Shown here one piece after another: positions 40,067-56,013 of a stretch of 64,000 bases of DNA; the first letter of the stretch is position 1; the number at the start of each line of letters is the position of its first letter. A model generated the notes under the pieces. It did no database searches. It had not been told where the DNA came from and saw only the letters and a program-made list of their open reading frames with translations. The stretch covers positions 3,277,501 through 3,341,500 of the forward strand of contig CM069765.1 of NCBI GenBank assembly GCA_036169595.1, in the 5' to 3' direction. The DNA is from Dictyostelium firmibasis (Eukaryota; Evosea; Eumycetozoa; Dictyosteliales; Dictyosteliaceae). Both the position numbers and the translations under genes were made by a program.

Positions 40067-40302
40067 ATGACATTTACTCCATCTTTAGTAATTTGCCCAG
40101 GAAATAATAGCAATAAAAAATCACTCCTCCCAATAAAAAGTGAACCAAATATGAATCCAGCATTGAATAAACCACCACCACCACCAGGCCCAAGTAGTTA
40201 GTATCCAATTTTTAAAAATAAATTAGTAAAAGAAATATAAATAAAAGATAAACTAATTTTTTTATTTGATCAATTATAGAAAATGGTGGTTTCACAATTT
40301 AA
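40067..40302 (+). CDS. Tiny two-exon protein, family member A (50 residues)
   Basis: Exon 1 is 40067-40196; exon 2 is 40280-40302. The donor is GTTAGT and the acceptor ATAG, with a phase-1 intron of 83 bp. The product starts MTFTPSLVICPGNNSNKK, has a Pro run (NKPPPPPGPS) and ends KNGGFTI. Without splicing the frame would stop exactly at the donor (AGTAGTTAG). The intron position, phase and C-terminal PS-x(n)-GFT ending are shared with the gene at 44514. No signal peptide, Cys pattern or known domain is seen. The shared structure supports it as a real gene; function unknown. Confidence 0.6.
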
Positions 40303-41264
40303 AAAATTAATATTTTCTTTTAATAGATTATTATTTTTTAATCAACTTATCATATTTTGGTTGGGTAGTTGCATTAAAATCACACCCAACCCCTTCTTTA
40401 GGTCTTTAATATTTAGAATTAAAAGATATTTTCAAACCATTAATTTCCTATTTATTATTTTTTTTAATATTTTTTTTATCAAATTATGACCTTATTTATT
40501 ATAAATTATTTATGTATTTTAGAATTAACATTTTATAATTTTTTTTTTTTTTTTGTTTTTTTTTTTTTAGAAAATTAGATTGTATTTTAAAATTTTTTTT
40601 TTTTTTTTATCATTGAAAAATCATTTAAAAAAATATTAGTCGAATCTTTTAAAAGGTATCCCAAGATTCAAATATGCATGAAAAGAAAATAATTTTTTTT
40701 TTATTGAATTGATATCAAAAAAAAAAAAAAAATAAAAAAAAATATAATAATTTAAAAATATTTAACATTCTAAAAATACTATAATTTAAGTGGTTATATT
40801 TTGGAAAAAAATAAAATAAAAAGGATAAAAAAGGATATTTTTGGTTTGAAGAAATTCCCTCTTTTTTTTATTATTTATTTTTTATTTTTATTTTATTTAA
40901 TCACATTCCATAATAATAATAATAATAATAATAATAAAATTTATCTATAAAAACAATGAAATCATTTTATTATTATTTTTTCAAAATTTGGTTACAGATT
41001 TAATAAAATATAAATTTGGGTCAACAAAAAAAATTAATTTTTTATTATTTAATTTTTTTTTTTTTTTTTTTTTAATTTTTTTTTTCTAATAATATTATAA
41101 TATTTATTTGAAATGAATAGAAGAAAAAAAAATGATTCTTTTTGTAATATTTATTATATTTTATATTTTTTATAAAAAAAATGGTATAAACTAAATTTAT
41201 AATTTTATTTTCAATAAACGATTTCAATTTCTCTTTGTAATTCAAGAACGGTGGTACTTGGTAT
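40303..41264. other. Intergenic A/T-rich region
   Basis: No gene supported. It contains an AAT run at 40912-40938 and long T runs. It lies at the 3' end of the Harbinger-like gene, whose former C-terminus may once have extended to about 41190 (see the findings). Confidence 0.45.
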
Positions 41265-42619
41265 TCATATGAAGAGCGGTGATACTTCATATTCATTTTC
41301 TTTTTCATTTTTATTTTCTTTTTCATTTTCTTTTTCATTTTCTTTTTTATTTTTATTTTCATTTTCATTTTCATTTACATTTTTAATTTCAATTTCAATT
41401 TCATTTTCAATTTCATTTTCAATTTCAATTTCAATTTTAATTTTAATTTCATTTTCTTTTTCATTTTTATCAAAATCTAAAAGAAAAGCTTCAACTTCAT
41501 CTTCATCTTTATCTTTATCTTTATCTTCTTCTTCATCATCATCATCATCATTGTATCCAATGCCACTAGTTGTACCATTTAACTCTTTAATTATTTGTTC
41601 AGCTCTACCATGTTCATACATACTGATTGAGATGTTGTGTAGGTATATTATAAAATTAAATGACAACATGTGTCTTCTAATTGGTGAATTAGCTATCCAA
41701 CGCTCTGATTTGAATCTAAAGCTATCTAAAACAGAAAACACATTTTCGATTATTATACAGTGCCTCTTTATCCAATTATTTCTTAATATGTCATTATTTG
41801 ATAACTCTTCACCTTTTGGTTTCTTTTTTAAAGTTAAAATTTTTGGGTCACCAGCATAGCCTGTGTACATATATGCGTTTTATATTAAACTAATGATTAA
41901 TATTGATAATTTTACGTTATGTGTATATTTAGGGGATTTAAATTTTAAAACAGGACTTACCCCTATCAGCAACGTATTTTTCACCTGGTTTCATTGGTAT
42001 TTTTGCAAGCGTACTCTTAAAATTACTAAAATCACTTGATTCACCTTTAAATGGCCCACATACCCATATAACTTGACCATTTACCAAATTACACCCAACC
42101 TCATATGTAACAAGAGTGTCTTTAAGACGACCATTGTAAAAAGATTGGTCCTTAGTGGATATACTGCATGGAGTCCCATCAATAGCCATTGATAAATATC
42201 CATTTTCGGAAACCAAATCTTTAATTTGATAATCTGGATTATCTTTATCAGTAAAATTTGCCTATTTATTTGAATTAAAAAAAGTATTAAAAAAAAATAA
42301 AAATAAAGAGTGAAATAAAAAAAATAAAACTTACACCCATACCCAGATTTGTTGTGGCATCTAAAACCTCCCAGATTTTTGTTTGAAAATTTCTTGGTGA
42401 AACATTAAATTTTTCTGCTCTATCATTAATGGTTGTGTAAAATTTTAAATAATCAACAAGCCACAATAAGTGATCTTCTCTTAATTTATTATTGAACACA
42501 GATATTTCATTGAAAGCTTTTTTTAAAACCTCTTTGGGAAAATAAAATCTTTTTTTAAAATCTTTATCATTAAATGACTCAAATCCAATTTTTATTTTTT
42601 TTGTACGTTTTAGACCCAT
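41265..42619 (-). CDS. PIF/Harbinger-like DDE transposase gene (HARBI1-type), spliced
   Basis: Three exons on the minus strand, 42619-42335, 42261-41961 and 41860-41265, with GTAAGT donors and frame-keeping junctions; 393 residues. The DDE catalytic triad is in the right order and context: LSMAIDGTPCSI (D1), EKYVADRGYAGDP across the second junction (D2), and IIENVFSVLDSFRFKSERW with the Glu (E), preceded by LSNNDILRNNWIKRH. This is the DDE_Tnp_4 nuclease of PIF/Harbinger elements and the HARBI1 family. Exon 1 (DHLLWLVDYLKFYTTINDRA) looks like the helical N-terminal region. The tail is a Glu/Lys/Asn/Ile repeat. I see no terminal inverted repeats or Myb-type partner gene nearby, so it may be a domesticated host gene or a remnant. 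Confidence 0.75.
41279..41545 (-). repeat. Low-complexity ENEK/EIEI repeat in the DDE protein tail
   Basis: Six-nt periodic sequence (TTTTCA/TTTCAA on the plus strand), read as Glu-Asn-Glu-Lys and Glu-Ile repeats over about 70 residues, followed upstream by an Asp/Lys run. Confidence 0.75.
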
Positions 42620-43649
42620 TTTTAATTTTTTAAATTTAATTATTATATAAATGTTTATTAAATATTTTATTGATTATTATTTATGTGATAATATTTTTTT
42701 TTTTTTTTTTTTTTTTAATTTTTGTTATTTTTTAAATAAATAAAAAAAGAATAAACAAAATTTTTTAATAAAATTAATATTTTTAATATTTAAAATGTCT
42801 AAAAATTTACAACAATTACAATGATATTATTTTTTATTAAATTTTCAAAAAAAATTAGTGTAAATACTCATTTTGTGTTGGGAAAAAAAAAAATTATACA
42901 GGTAAAAAAAATATAAATGTGTGTTCACACCAGTAAAATGGTGAGCATTTTCTTTTTTTGTTTTGCACCCCTCAAAGCATATTAATTTTTTATTTGTAAC
43001 TCCACACCATTTTTTTGTTTTTTTTGTGTGAAAAAAAAAAAAATAATTGCTTTTAACAGCAAAAAAAAAAACGTGTAAAATCAAAGATGAATTTTATTTA
43101 TTGTTTATTTATTATTAAAAAATTTGTTTTTTATTTATTTATTTCCATTGACTTTACCATTTCAATTATAAATACTTTTTTAATATTACCAAAAATGGGA
43201 GGTATATATTATCCCATTCACATTTATTAAGTAATTTTATTTGTACATTCACTTCATCCTCTTTGCTTTCCTCAAACTCTTCGCTTTGCTCACTCTCTTC
43301 TATTTCTCCATCACTATCACAAAATATAAAGTATAAATTGAGATTGTAAAAATAAAAAATACAAATTGAAGTTTTTTCGATTTTAATTAAATCGTTTATT
43401 TTAGCAATTATTGAGAAAAAAAAAAATTCAATTGGGTTATGTATGTCAAGTTAAACATAATATGCAATTAAATAATAGAAAAAATAAAAAATATATATAT
43501 AAAAGGTCAGAATTGGTTTCCTATATTTTTATACCATTATATTTATTATCAAAAGATTTTTTTAAGATTTTTTATTCTTTATTTTTTTTTGTTTTTTTTT
43601 TAATTTTTATTTTTATTTTTTTATTTTTTATTTTTTGTAAATTAAAATT

Positions 43650-43696
<47 letters not shown>

Positions 43697-43738
43697 TGTA
43701 CCTTCAAATCAATCAACCAATCAAAAAAAAACAAAACA
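42620..43738. other. Intergenic region with coding-like scraps
   Basis: A/T-rich. Two pieces have coding-like composition on the minus strand: about 42900-43030 (reads KKWCGVTNKKLICFEGCKTK, then KENAHHFTGVNTH) and 43166-43330 (listed separately). Neither has a usable start. The rest is homopolymer. Confidence 0.45.
43166..43330 (-). pseudogene. Coding-like acidic fragment
   Basis: Minus-strand frame from about 43323 reads CDSDGEIEESEQSEEFEESK, then EDEVNVQIKLLNKCEWDNIY and LPFLVILKKYL, to a TAA at 43166. It has no ATG and only a weak acceptor (ATAG) at its 5' end, so it is either a last exon whose first part I cannot find or a remnant. No family recognised. Confidence 0.4.
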
Positions 43739-43941
43739 ATGCAATTATCCAATAATTATATACAACCTTTTACTTTTAACCAAGGTAGTGGTAGTAATAA
43801 AATGAACCCATCCAGGGGTAATATTGGTGTAAAAGGTTAGTGGAATATATATATATATATCAAAAACAACTTCAATTTAACTAATTTTTTTTTTTTTTAA
43901 AATTTTTAAACAAAGATCCAATTATAATATTTTTACCATAA
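43739..43941 (+). CDS. Tiny two-exon protein, candidate family member B (40 residues)
   Basis: Exon 1 is 43739-43835, ending in phase 1 at a GTTAGT donor. Exon 2 is 43916-43941 after CAAAG. The product begins MQLSNNYIQPFTFNQGSGSN and ends VKDPIIIFLP. Size, intron phase, donor sequence and intron length (80 bp) match the tiny gene at 40067, but the GFT ending is missing. Without splicing, the frame stops at the donor (GGTTAG), as in gene A. The acceptor is weak, so the exon 2 choice is uncertain. Confidence 0.45.
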
Positions 43942-44513
43942 AAAATGATTATTTGAAATCATTTATGGTGAATAAAAAAATAAATTTTCTAAGGAACTTC
44001 ATATTTTCTAATAATTTCCAAAATATTTGAAAAAATAAAATAAAATAAAAATTTATCACACTTCATATATCTTCATTCATGTTTATATATTTATATAAAT
44101 ATTAATATAAATTAATTTTATAATAATAAATTATAAGAACAAAGTGTTTCAATTGTTTTCTAAAATTCACTAAAAACTGATGATATTGAAACAATAGGTT
44201 TATCTGATTCAGGGAAATGATAAAAAAGAATAATGTTTGTGCTTCTCCTTATTTGTATTAGGAATAAATACAATTCATATAAATAAAAAAATAAATAATA
44301 ATATCCAGTTTGGATTTTATTTTTTGATTTTTTTGTTTGGATATTTATTTTTTTTTTGGATATTTTATTTTGGATTTTTTTCTATTATTTTTTAATTTTT
44401 TTTCTATTTTCTTTCTTTTTTAACTTTTTTTTTTTTTTTTTCCATCAAAAATAAAATTTTATCAAAAACATTATAAACTCTATTTAAATATATAATAAAA
44501 CAAATAAATAAAA
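43942..44513. other. Intergenic region
   Basis: A/T-rich with imperfect TTTGGATATTTTATTT repeats around 44310-44375. A short mixed stretch at 44170-44220 reads TDDIETIGLSDSGK to a stop but has no start. No gene supported. Confidence 0.4.
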
Positions 44514-44697
44514 ATGAACTTCTACGGACATGGAGTAACTGGATCAAACAGATTCATGATTTCTAACCCAACCCCCACTCCTCCACCTACTTCTCCTCCA
44601 AAAAACCAAAATAGACCAAGTACAAAATGTTTGTATTATTAATAACTTTGTAATAAATAATATAAGTACTAATTAATAATCTATTTTAATTTTGACA

Positions 44698-44728
<31 letters not shown>

Positions 44729-44743
44729 GGTTTCACTCCATAA
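44514..44743 (+). CDS. Tiny two-exon protein, family member C (43 residues)
   Basis: Exon 1 is 44514-44628 with a GTTTGT donor; exon 2 is 44727-44743 after a long A-run ending in AG. The product begins MNFYGHGVTGSNRFMISN, continues with a Pro-rich PTPTPPPTSPPK and ends RPSTKSGFTP. The spliced C-terminus (PSTKSGFTP) parallels gene A (PSKNGGFTI), and both introns are phase 1. G+C is high for this genome (ACATGGAGTAACTGG), which supports coding. No domain known. Confidence 0.6.
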
Positions 44744-44899
44744 AAAAAGAAATTATAAAAAAAAATCAATAAACTCTATCAATTATTTGATCATAACAAA
44801 ACTCCTCGAAAATCTTTTTTTTTTTTTTTTTTTTTTTTTTTCTTTGCTTAACTTTTAAATCAAAAAATTTTTTATTAATAATATCAAAAATCTCCAACA

Positions 44900-44944
<45 letters not shown>

Positions 44945-45100
44945 CTGATAATAAAAACTATTTTAAAAAATAAAATAAAAATAAAACTAAATCTTACAAT
45001 TTTTTATTACTATTGTTTTTTTTTTTTTTTTTTTTTTTATTTCTCTTTTTAATTTTTAACTAAATCTTTTTTTTTTTTATTGAAAAAAAAAAAAAATTAT
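44744..45100. other. Spacer between convergent genes, poly-A/poly-T rich
   Basis: Mostly long A and T runs, including an A-run of about 40 at 44902-44942. No gene seen. Confidence 0.5.
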
Positions 45101-45628
45101 TTAAAGATTACCTTGGTATGGCTCTTGATATTTTGGGAACTCGGTTGAAGATGATTGTTGGTAAGATTGTGGTTGGGATTGTTGTGGTGGTTGTTGTGGT
45201 TGTGGTGGTTGATAGGTTGGTTGTTGGTAAGAACCTTGATATGAATTTGATGGTCCTACACTTGAAACAATGGATGGACCAGAGTTTGCAGAGATTCTGT
45301 AGACATTATCTCTAATATCGAAAATTGATAAAACAATTTCAGAACCGATACGAGCAACTAAAATGAAACTAATGAAATACAAAGTACCATAAAGTAAACC
45401 AAGGAAGAAACCACCTGCGCCAAGTTCTTTAGTGAATATTACAATGTTTTGAATGAAATACATTAAACCAACTAAAAAGCTGAAATAATATAAAACTGTA
45501 ACAAAACCTGATGCTTGCCAAGATCTTAAATATAAAAGTTCTTTCCAATTTGAACGTGTTTCTGGGAATGGAGTATCTGATGATGATTTCTCATTTCCAA
45601 AACCTACATATTTTCCTTGACCATTCAT
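45101..45628 (-). CDS. DUF4282-type two-pass membrane protein
   Basis: Single exon, 175 residues. Residues 30-120 have two hydrophobic segments (GFVTVLYYFSFLVGLMYFI and FFLGLLYGTLYFISFILVAR) followed by the conserved RIGSEIVLSIFDIRDNVYRI. This arrangement and the R-x-x-x-E segment match the DUF4282 family, whose function is unknown. The C-terminal ~50 residues are Gln/Pro/Tyr-rich (YQQPTYQPPQPQQPPQQ), a likely cytosolic tail similar to the Pro/Gln-rich tails of membrane trafficking proteins. No signal peptide is visible. The 5' side is shared with the divergent SET/MYND gene. Confidence 0.8.
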   Translation of the reverse strand: MNGQGKYVGFGNEKSSSDTPFPETRSNWKELLYLRSWQASGFVTVLYYFSFLVGLMYFIQNIVIFTKELGAGGFFLGLLYGTLYFISFILVARIGSEIVLSIFDIRDNVYRISANSGPSIVSSVGPSNSYQGSYQQPTYQPPQPQQPPQQSQPQSYQQSSSTEFPKYQEPYQGNL

Positions 45629-45852
45629 TTTTTTTATTTTCTAAAAATATAATTTTCTGTTTATTAAATTGAAATTATGTAGAGAAAAAAAAAAAAAAAA
45701 AAAAAAATTAAAAAAAGAAAAGAAAATTTTTTTAAAAAAAAATTTTAAAAAAAAATTAAAAAAAAAAAAAATTAAAAATAAAAATAATAAAAAATCTTTT
45801 TTTAATTTGAAAATTCACTTTGAACACTATTGCACACACGTATGTCATAAAA

Positions 45853-45904
<52 letters not shown>

Positions 45905-46156
45905 AAAAAAAAAAAATTTAGTAAAATGATAAAAATAATTTCAAAAAAGAAAAAAAAAAATGATATTATGAAAATTAAAAAATAAATATAAAAATAAAAA
46001 AAAATAAAAAAATAAAAATTAAAATAAAAGTAAAAATAAAAATAAAAAAAAAAAAAAAGGTGGAAAAAAAAAAAAAAAAAAAAAAAACGAGCATTTTTAT
46101 TCGAACGAAAAGTTCAAAATTTTTTCATTACTTTTATAATCTCCAACAAATAAAAG
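45629..46156. other. Divergent promoter region
   Basis: A/T-rich with several long A runs. The word ACGAGCATTTTTATTCGAACGAAAAG near 46088-46113, about 45-70 bp before the SET/MYND start, is the only mixed-sequence element. Confidence 0.45.
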
Positions 46157-46900
46157 ATGATTACCGATAAATGTAAATTAGTAAACAATAATGATGAAAG
46201 AGGAAATTATGTAGTATCAACAAATGAAATTAAAGTTGGAGAATTATTATTTTCAGAGGAATCATTCTCCTCGATTCCATTGGAGTTTCATAATAAACAA
46301 TACTGTTTCTTATGTTGTAAACAATCAGAGATTATAGATGACAAAAATACTACAACAGAAGAGCAAACAACAAAAACAACAACAAAAGATATTAATAATA
46401 AACCAATTCAATGTAAATTTGGATGTAATATGTGGTTTTGTTCAGAAGAATGTTCAAATGATATGACACATCAATTGGAATGTTCATTCATTACTAAATT
46501 CATTGAATCATCAGTAAAGAATGAATGTGATGTATCAACTTGTTTACTTGCATTAAGAATTATAATTAAAAATAAGATTCAAAGTGAGAAATATCAAGAA
46601 ACCGTAGGAAAACTTTCGAATCAAAAAGAGAAATTCTTAGAAACCAATAAATCTTTCATTGAAAAGTATGAAAATAATTTTCAACAAGTATTTGATCAAT
46701 TAAAACAAGAGAACTCTGATCCATCATTATTGGCAATCTTTAATAAAGATGAATTTATAGAATTAGTTTGCTCAATCTATGTAAATTCATTTGCTGGTCT
46801 TTCAAATGATTTTAATCGTATTCCAATTTCAAATGGTTATTTTTATAAACCAGCTTTATTAAATCATTCTTGTGAACCAAATATATTCTTTACTGTAAAA

Positions 46901-46948
<48 letters not shown>

Positions 46949-47983
46949 CATATTTATTAATAATTTTATTTTTATTTTTATATATTTATTTATTTAGATT
47001 TAAAATTAGAAATGAGAGCATGTAAAAAAATTGAAAAAGATCAAGAAATTTTTGATTCATATGTTGATTTATTATTACCAACAATTGAAAGACAAAAGAT
47101 TTTATTTAATAGTAAGAATTTCATATGTAAATGTTTGAGATGTAGCGATTCAACAGAGGGTGAAAGATATATATCATCAATCTATTGTTTCCATTGTAAT
47201 GATGGTGTTGAATTCATTTCACCAGAAGTTTTCTATAATACAGATACCAAGAGATTAGAAGAGAATTGGAAATGTTCAAATACTACAGGTACATGTAAAT
47301 TCAATGAAAAGGAACAAAACCAAAGAAATAAAGATAATGAATTGGAGGTGATTTTATCAGATATTAAAGAGTTTAAAGAGTTTATCAATGGTGAGGATTT
47401 ATTGTTAAGCAATGTTAACTCGTCTACTGCCGATCAAGAGATGCCAATCATTGAGAACATTTTAAAGAGATTATTGAGATATGAAAGAGACATTCTCTCA
47501 AAATTGAATTTAAATCATCAATGTTGGTTATTATTTCATTTAAAGTTATCAAAAACTTTTGAAAAGTTGTCTTTGGTTTACAATAATTTCGATTATTTGA
47601 TTCAATCCATTCAACATTATAAAGAGATGACTAGAATCGTTGAATCGATTCTCAAGGATTCAACATCTGGTGAATTGGTAGATTGTTACTGTCATTTGGG
47701 TAGAATCAATGAGAAATATCTTTTATCATTAATTAAACAAAGAAATCAATTCATTCAATTAAAATTACAAAATAAAAACAAAGAGGATGTTGATATCGAG
47801 AAATTAAATGTTGATATTAAAAATTTATTGAAATTCATAAATCATTGTTATTTAAATTCTTACAATCACTCAGTTTTAGTTTATGGTAACAATCATTCAA
47901 AATCAATTCAATTAAATGAAATGGTTTTAAAATCAAATTTAAAATCAACAACAACAATACCTAATTCAACAACATCTTCTTAA
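46157..47983 (+). CDS. SET and MYND domain protein (SMYD-type lysine methyltransferase)
   Basis: Two exons, 46157-46901 and 46998-47983, with a 96-bp intron holding a long A-run; 576 residues. The MYND zinc finger is CFLCCKQ ... CKFGCNMWFCSEECSNDMTH, with an Asn/Thr insert. The SET domain is split as in SMYD proteins. Its core has NHSCEPNIFF (the NHSC S-adenosylmethionine-binding motif) just before the intron and DSYVDLLLPTIERQKIL after it. A post-SET cysteine cluster follows (FICKCLRCSD). The rest of the C-terminus is helical, like the TPR-like region of SMYD proteins. It probably methylates a histone or cytosolic protein. Dictyostelium has many SMYD-like genes and I cannot name this one. 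Confidence 0.9.
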
Positions 47984-48086
47984 GGAAAAAAAAATATAAA
48001 AAAAAATAAAATTTTTATTTTTTATTTTTTTTCCCTTTTTCAAATATTTTCCTTTTCAAATATTTTTAATAAACAATTATAAAATT

Positions 48087-48131
<45 letters not shown>

Positions 48132-48200
48132 ATTTGGGTTTTGGTTTTTTTTTTTCAATTTTTTTTTTCAATTTTTTGTTTCTCACATACATATATTACA

Positions 48201-53985
<5,785 letters not shown>

Positions 53986-54186
53986 TAAAATAATCTCTAT
54001 TAGTAAAATTGTTTCTTTTTAAACCATTTTTTTTTTTTTTTTGTTTTTTTGTTTTTTTCACTTATTTGGAATTAAAAAAATTTGAAAATGACCATTTTAT
54101 TAGCATTTTTGTGGTAAAAGAAAAAAAGAACACAAGTGTATTTTTATTATTTTATTTTTCATTTATATATTTATTTTTATAACAAT

Positions 54187-55552
54187 TTACAAAACAGAGT
54201 CATTCGGAATCCAAAATGCCAAATTACTGCATGCAGTGGCAGCCATCATTGATCTAGGATTCCATTGTACTCTACCAACAGTTGAGGAATGACCACCCCA
54301 AACTGCAACCTCTTCACCTGTTAAAGTTTTCCAAACATGAACAGTTCCATCCTCGCTACCTGATAATACATATTGAGCATCTGGAGAAAATGATGATTCA
54401 ATAATTGAACCATTATCATTTTTAAAACTCGTATATCTTTGTTTCTATATATAAAAGAATAATAATAATACAATTAGTGAAAAAAAAAAGGACCTTTGGG
54501 TGAAAATCAAAAAAGAAAAAAAAACATACAACTTCACCAGTAAAGGAATCAATTAAAAAGATAATATTGTTTTTAGTTGATAATAAAATATATTTTCCAT
54601 CAGCAGTGAATTTCATTGAAGTCCATTCTACAGGTATTGGATGATCTATTGAAAAAGAAGAGAAAGGACCTTTATCATAATTTCTAAGGTCATATAATTT
54701 AATTGTATTTACTGAAACTGCTGTTGCGAAAATAATACCTTGTGGGTCGAATGAAACTGCTGGTCTTCCATTTCTTCTTAACAAACCTTGACAAACATTA
54801 GTTCTTAAATCCCACATTCTAATCGTATCATCTAATGATCCTGATAAAAACATATCGTTAATTGGTGACATTGATATTGAAACAACCCTTTTTTTTTTTT
54901 TTTTTTTTTTTTGTAATTATTAATATTATTTTTTTAATTGTTGTGTTGTTTTTTAATTAACAATGGTGAGTTTAAAAGAGGTGTATAAAAATTTTGATAA
55001 TTACTTATTTCTATGGCCTTTAAAATATTTTAAATATTTATTATCATGTAGTGATAAATATCTTAATGATTCATCCCAAGAATTTTTTGATGCACATATA
55101 ATTGAATTGTTATTATGTGTAAATTTAATTAAATCCACACCATATTTTTTACTATTTAATGTTTTTTGTAATCTATAGATAATGTATATTATTAATGTAT
55201 TTGTAAACAAATATTATGATAAATATTATGAGTTGATTAATATGATCCTTTTTTTTTCATTATTTTTATTATTTGAAACATACTCTCCTGTATCTATATT
55301 ATATAAATGTATCGATTCATCATCGGAAGCTGTAATAAGTAATGATCCATCTTTATTAAAATCCATAGAATTTATAACACTCGACTAATATTAAAATAAA
55401 TATCATTAGTAATGGTCTTAAAATATATATATAGTGCACGCGAGTATGATAATAAGAATTATATAGATTCAATTTACATTGTCATCCTTATGTAATTTTC
55501 CTATACTCATATTTTGAACAACATTATCAGTTAACCTTAATGTTGATTTCAT
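54187..55552 (-). CDS. wdr82: WDR82/Swd2 homologue (WD40 subunit of COMPASS and PP1-PNUTS)
   Basis: Five exons on the minus strand: 55552-55478, 55384-55284, 55172-55005, 54887-54530 and 54444-54187. All are in frame and give 319 residues (human WDR82 has 313). Segments along the whole length match WDR82: [83 protein letters not shown] and [17 protein letters not shown]82 recruits the SET1/COMPASS H3K4 methyltransferase to Ser5-phosphorylated RNA polymerase II and takes part in transcription termination. Two introns contain long A/T runs. The exon 3/4 acceptor lies inside an A-run (K-VVSIS), and this is the only delicate junction. Confidence 0.92.
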
Positions 55553-56013
55553 TTTAAATATTCAAATGTTTTATTATAAAATAAAATAAAAAAAGAAGAT
55601 GTGCTATATACAATAGATTTTTTTTTTAATTTGGTGGTGAAAAAAATAAATGAAAAAAAAATGAAAAATATTTTTGAAACTTTTTTAAAAAAAAATAAAA
55701 TTACCACCTAAAAATATAAATGGGAATATTAATAAATCGACATCAGAATTTTTTTATTTTGTGTTTTTGGCTGTTACTGTATTGTATGTCAATTCTCAAT
55801 ATTTTAATTGGTGAATAAGTTGTTTGATATTTCAATACAAAAAAAAAAAAATAGGTGCAAGTATTTTAAAATGATTTTATTTAAATTTTAGTTGAAAAAG
55901 TCAAATTTTAACTATGTATTTATATAAAAAAAAAGATGATAAACAAATAGGATTTAGATACAAGTTGAATATTACTATTGAATTGAGTTGGTTTGTTTTT
56001 TTGTTTTTTTTCC
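55553..56013. other. Intergenic region upstream of wdr82
   Basis: A/T-rich, with no gene seen. It includes the wdr82 promoter and the 3' region of the next minus-strand gene. 55770-55830 has mixed composition with TTGGCTGTTACTGTATTG but no open frame. Confidence 0.45.

Noticed and set aside
41251-41859. 202-residue Ser/Phe-rich open frame on the plus strand
   Set aside because: It lies antisense to the Harbinger-like exon 3. The minus strand has the DDE motifs and splice sites.
43411-43755. 114-residue plus-strand frame
   Set aside because: It reads through long T and A runs and overlaps the better-supported tiny gene at 43739.
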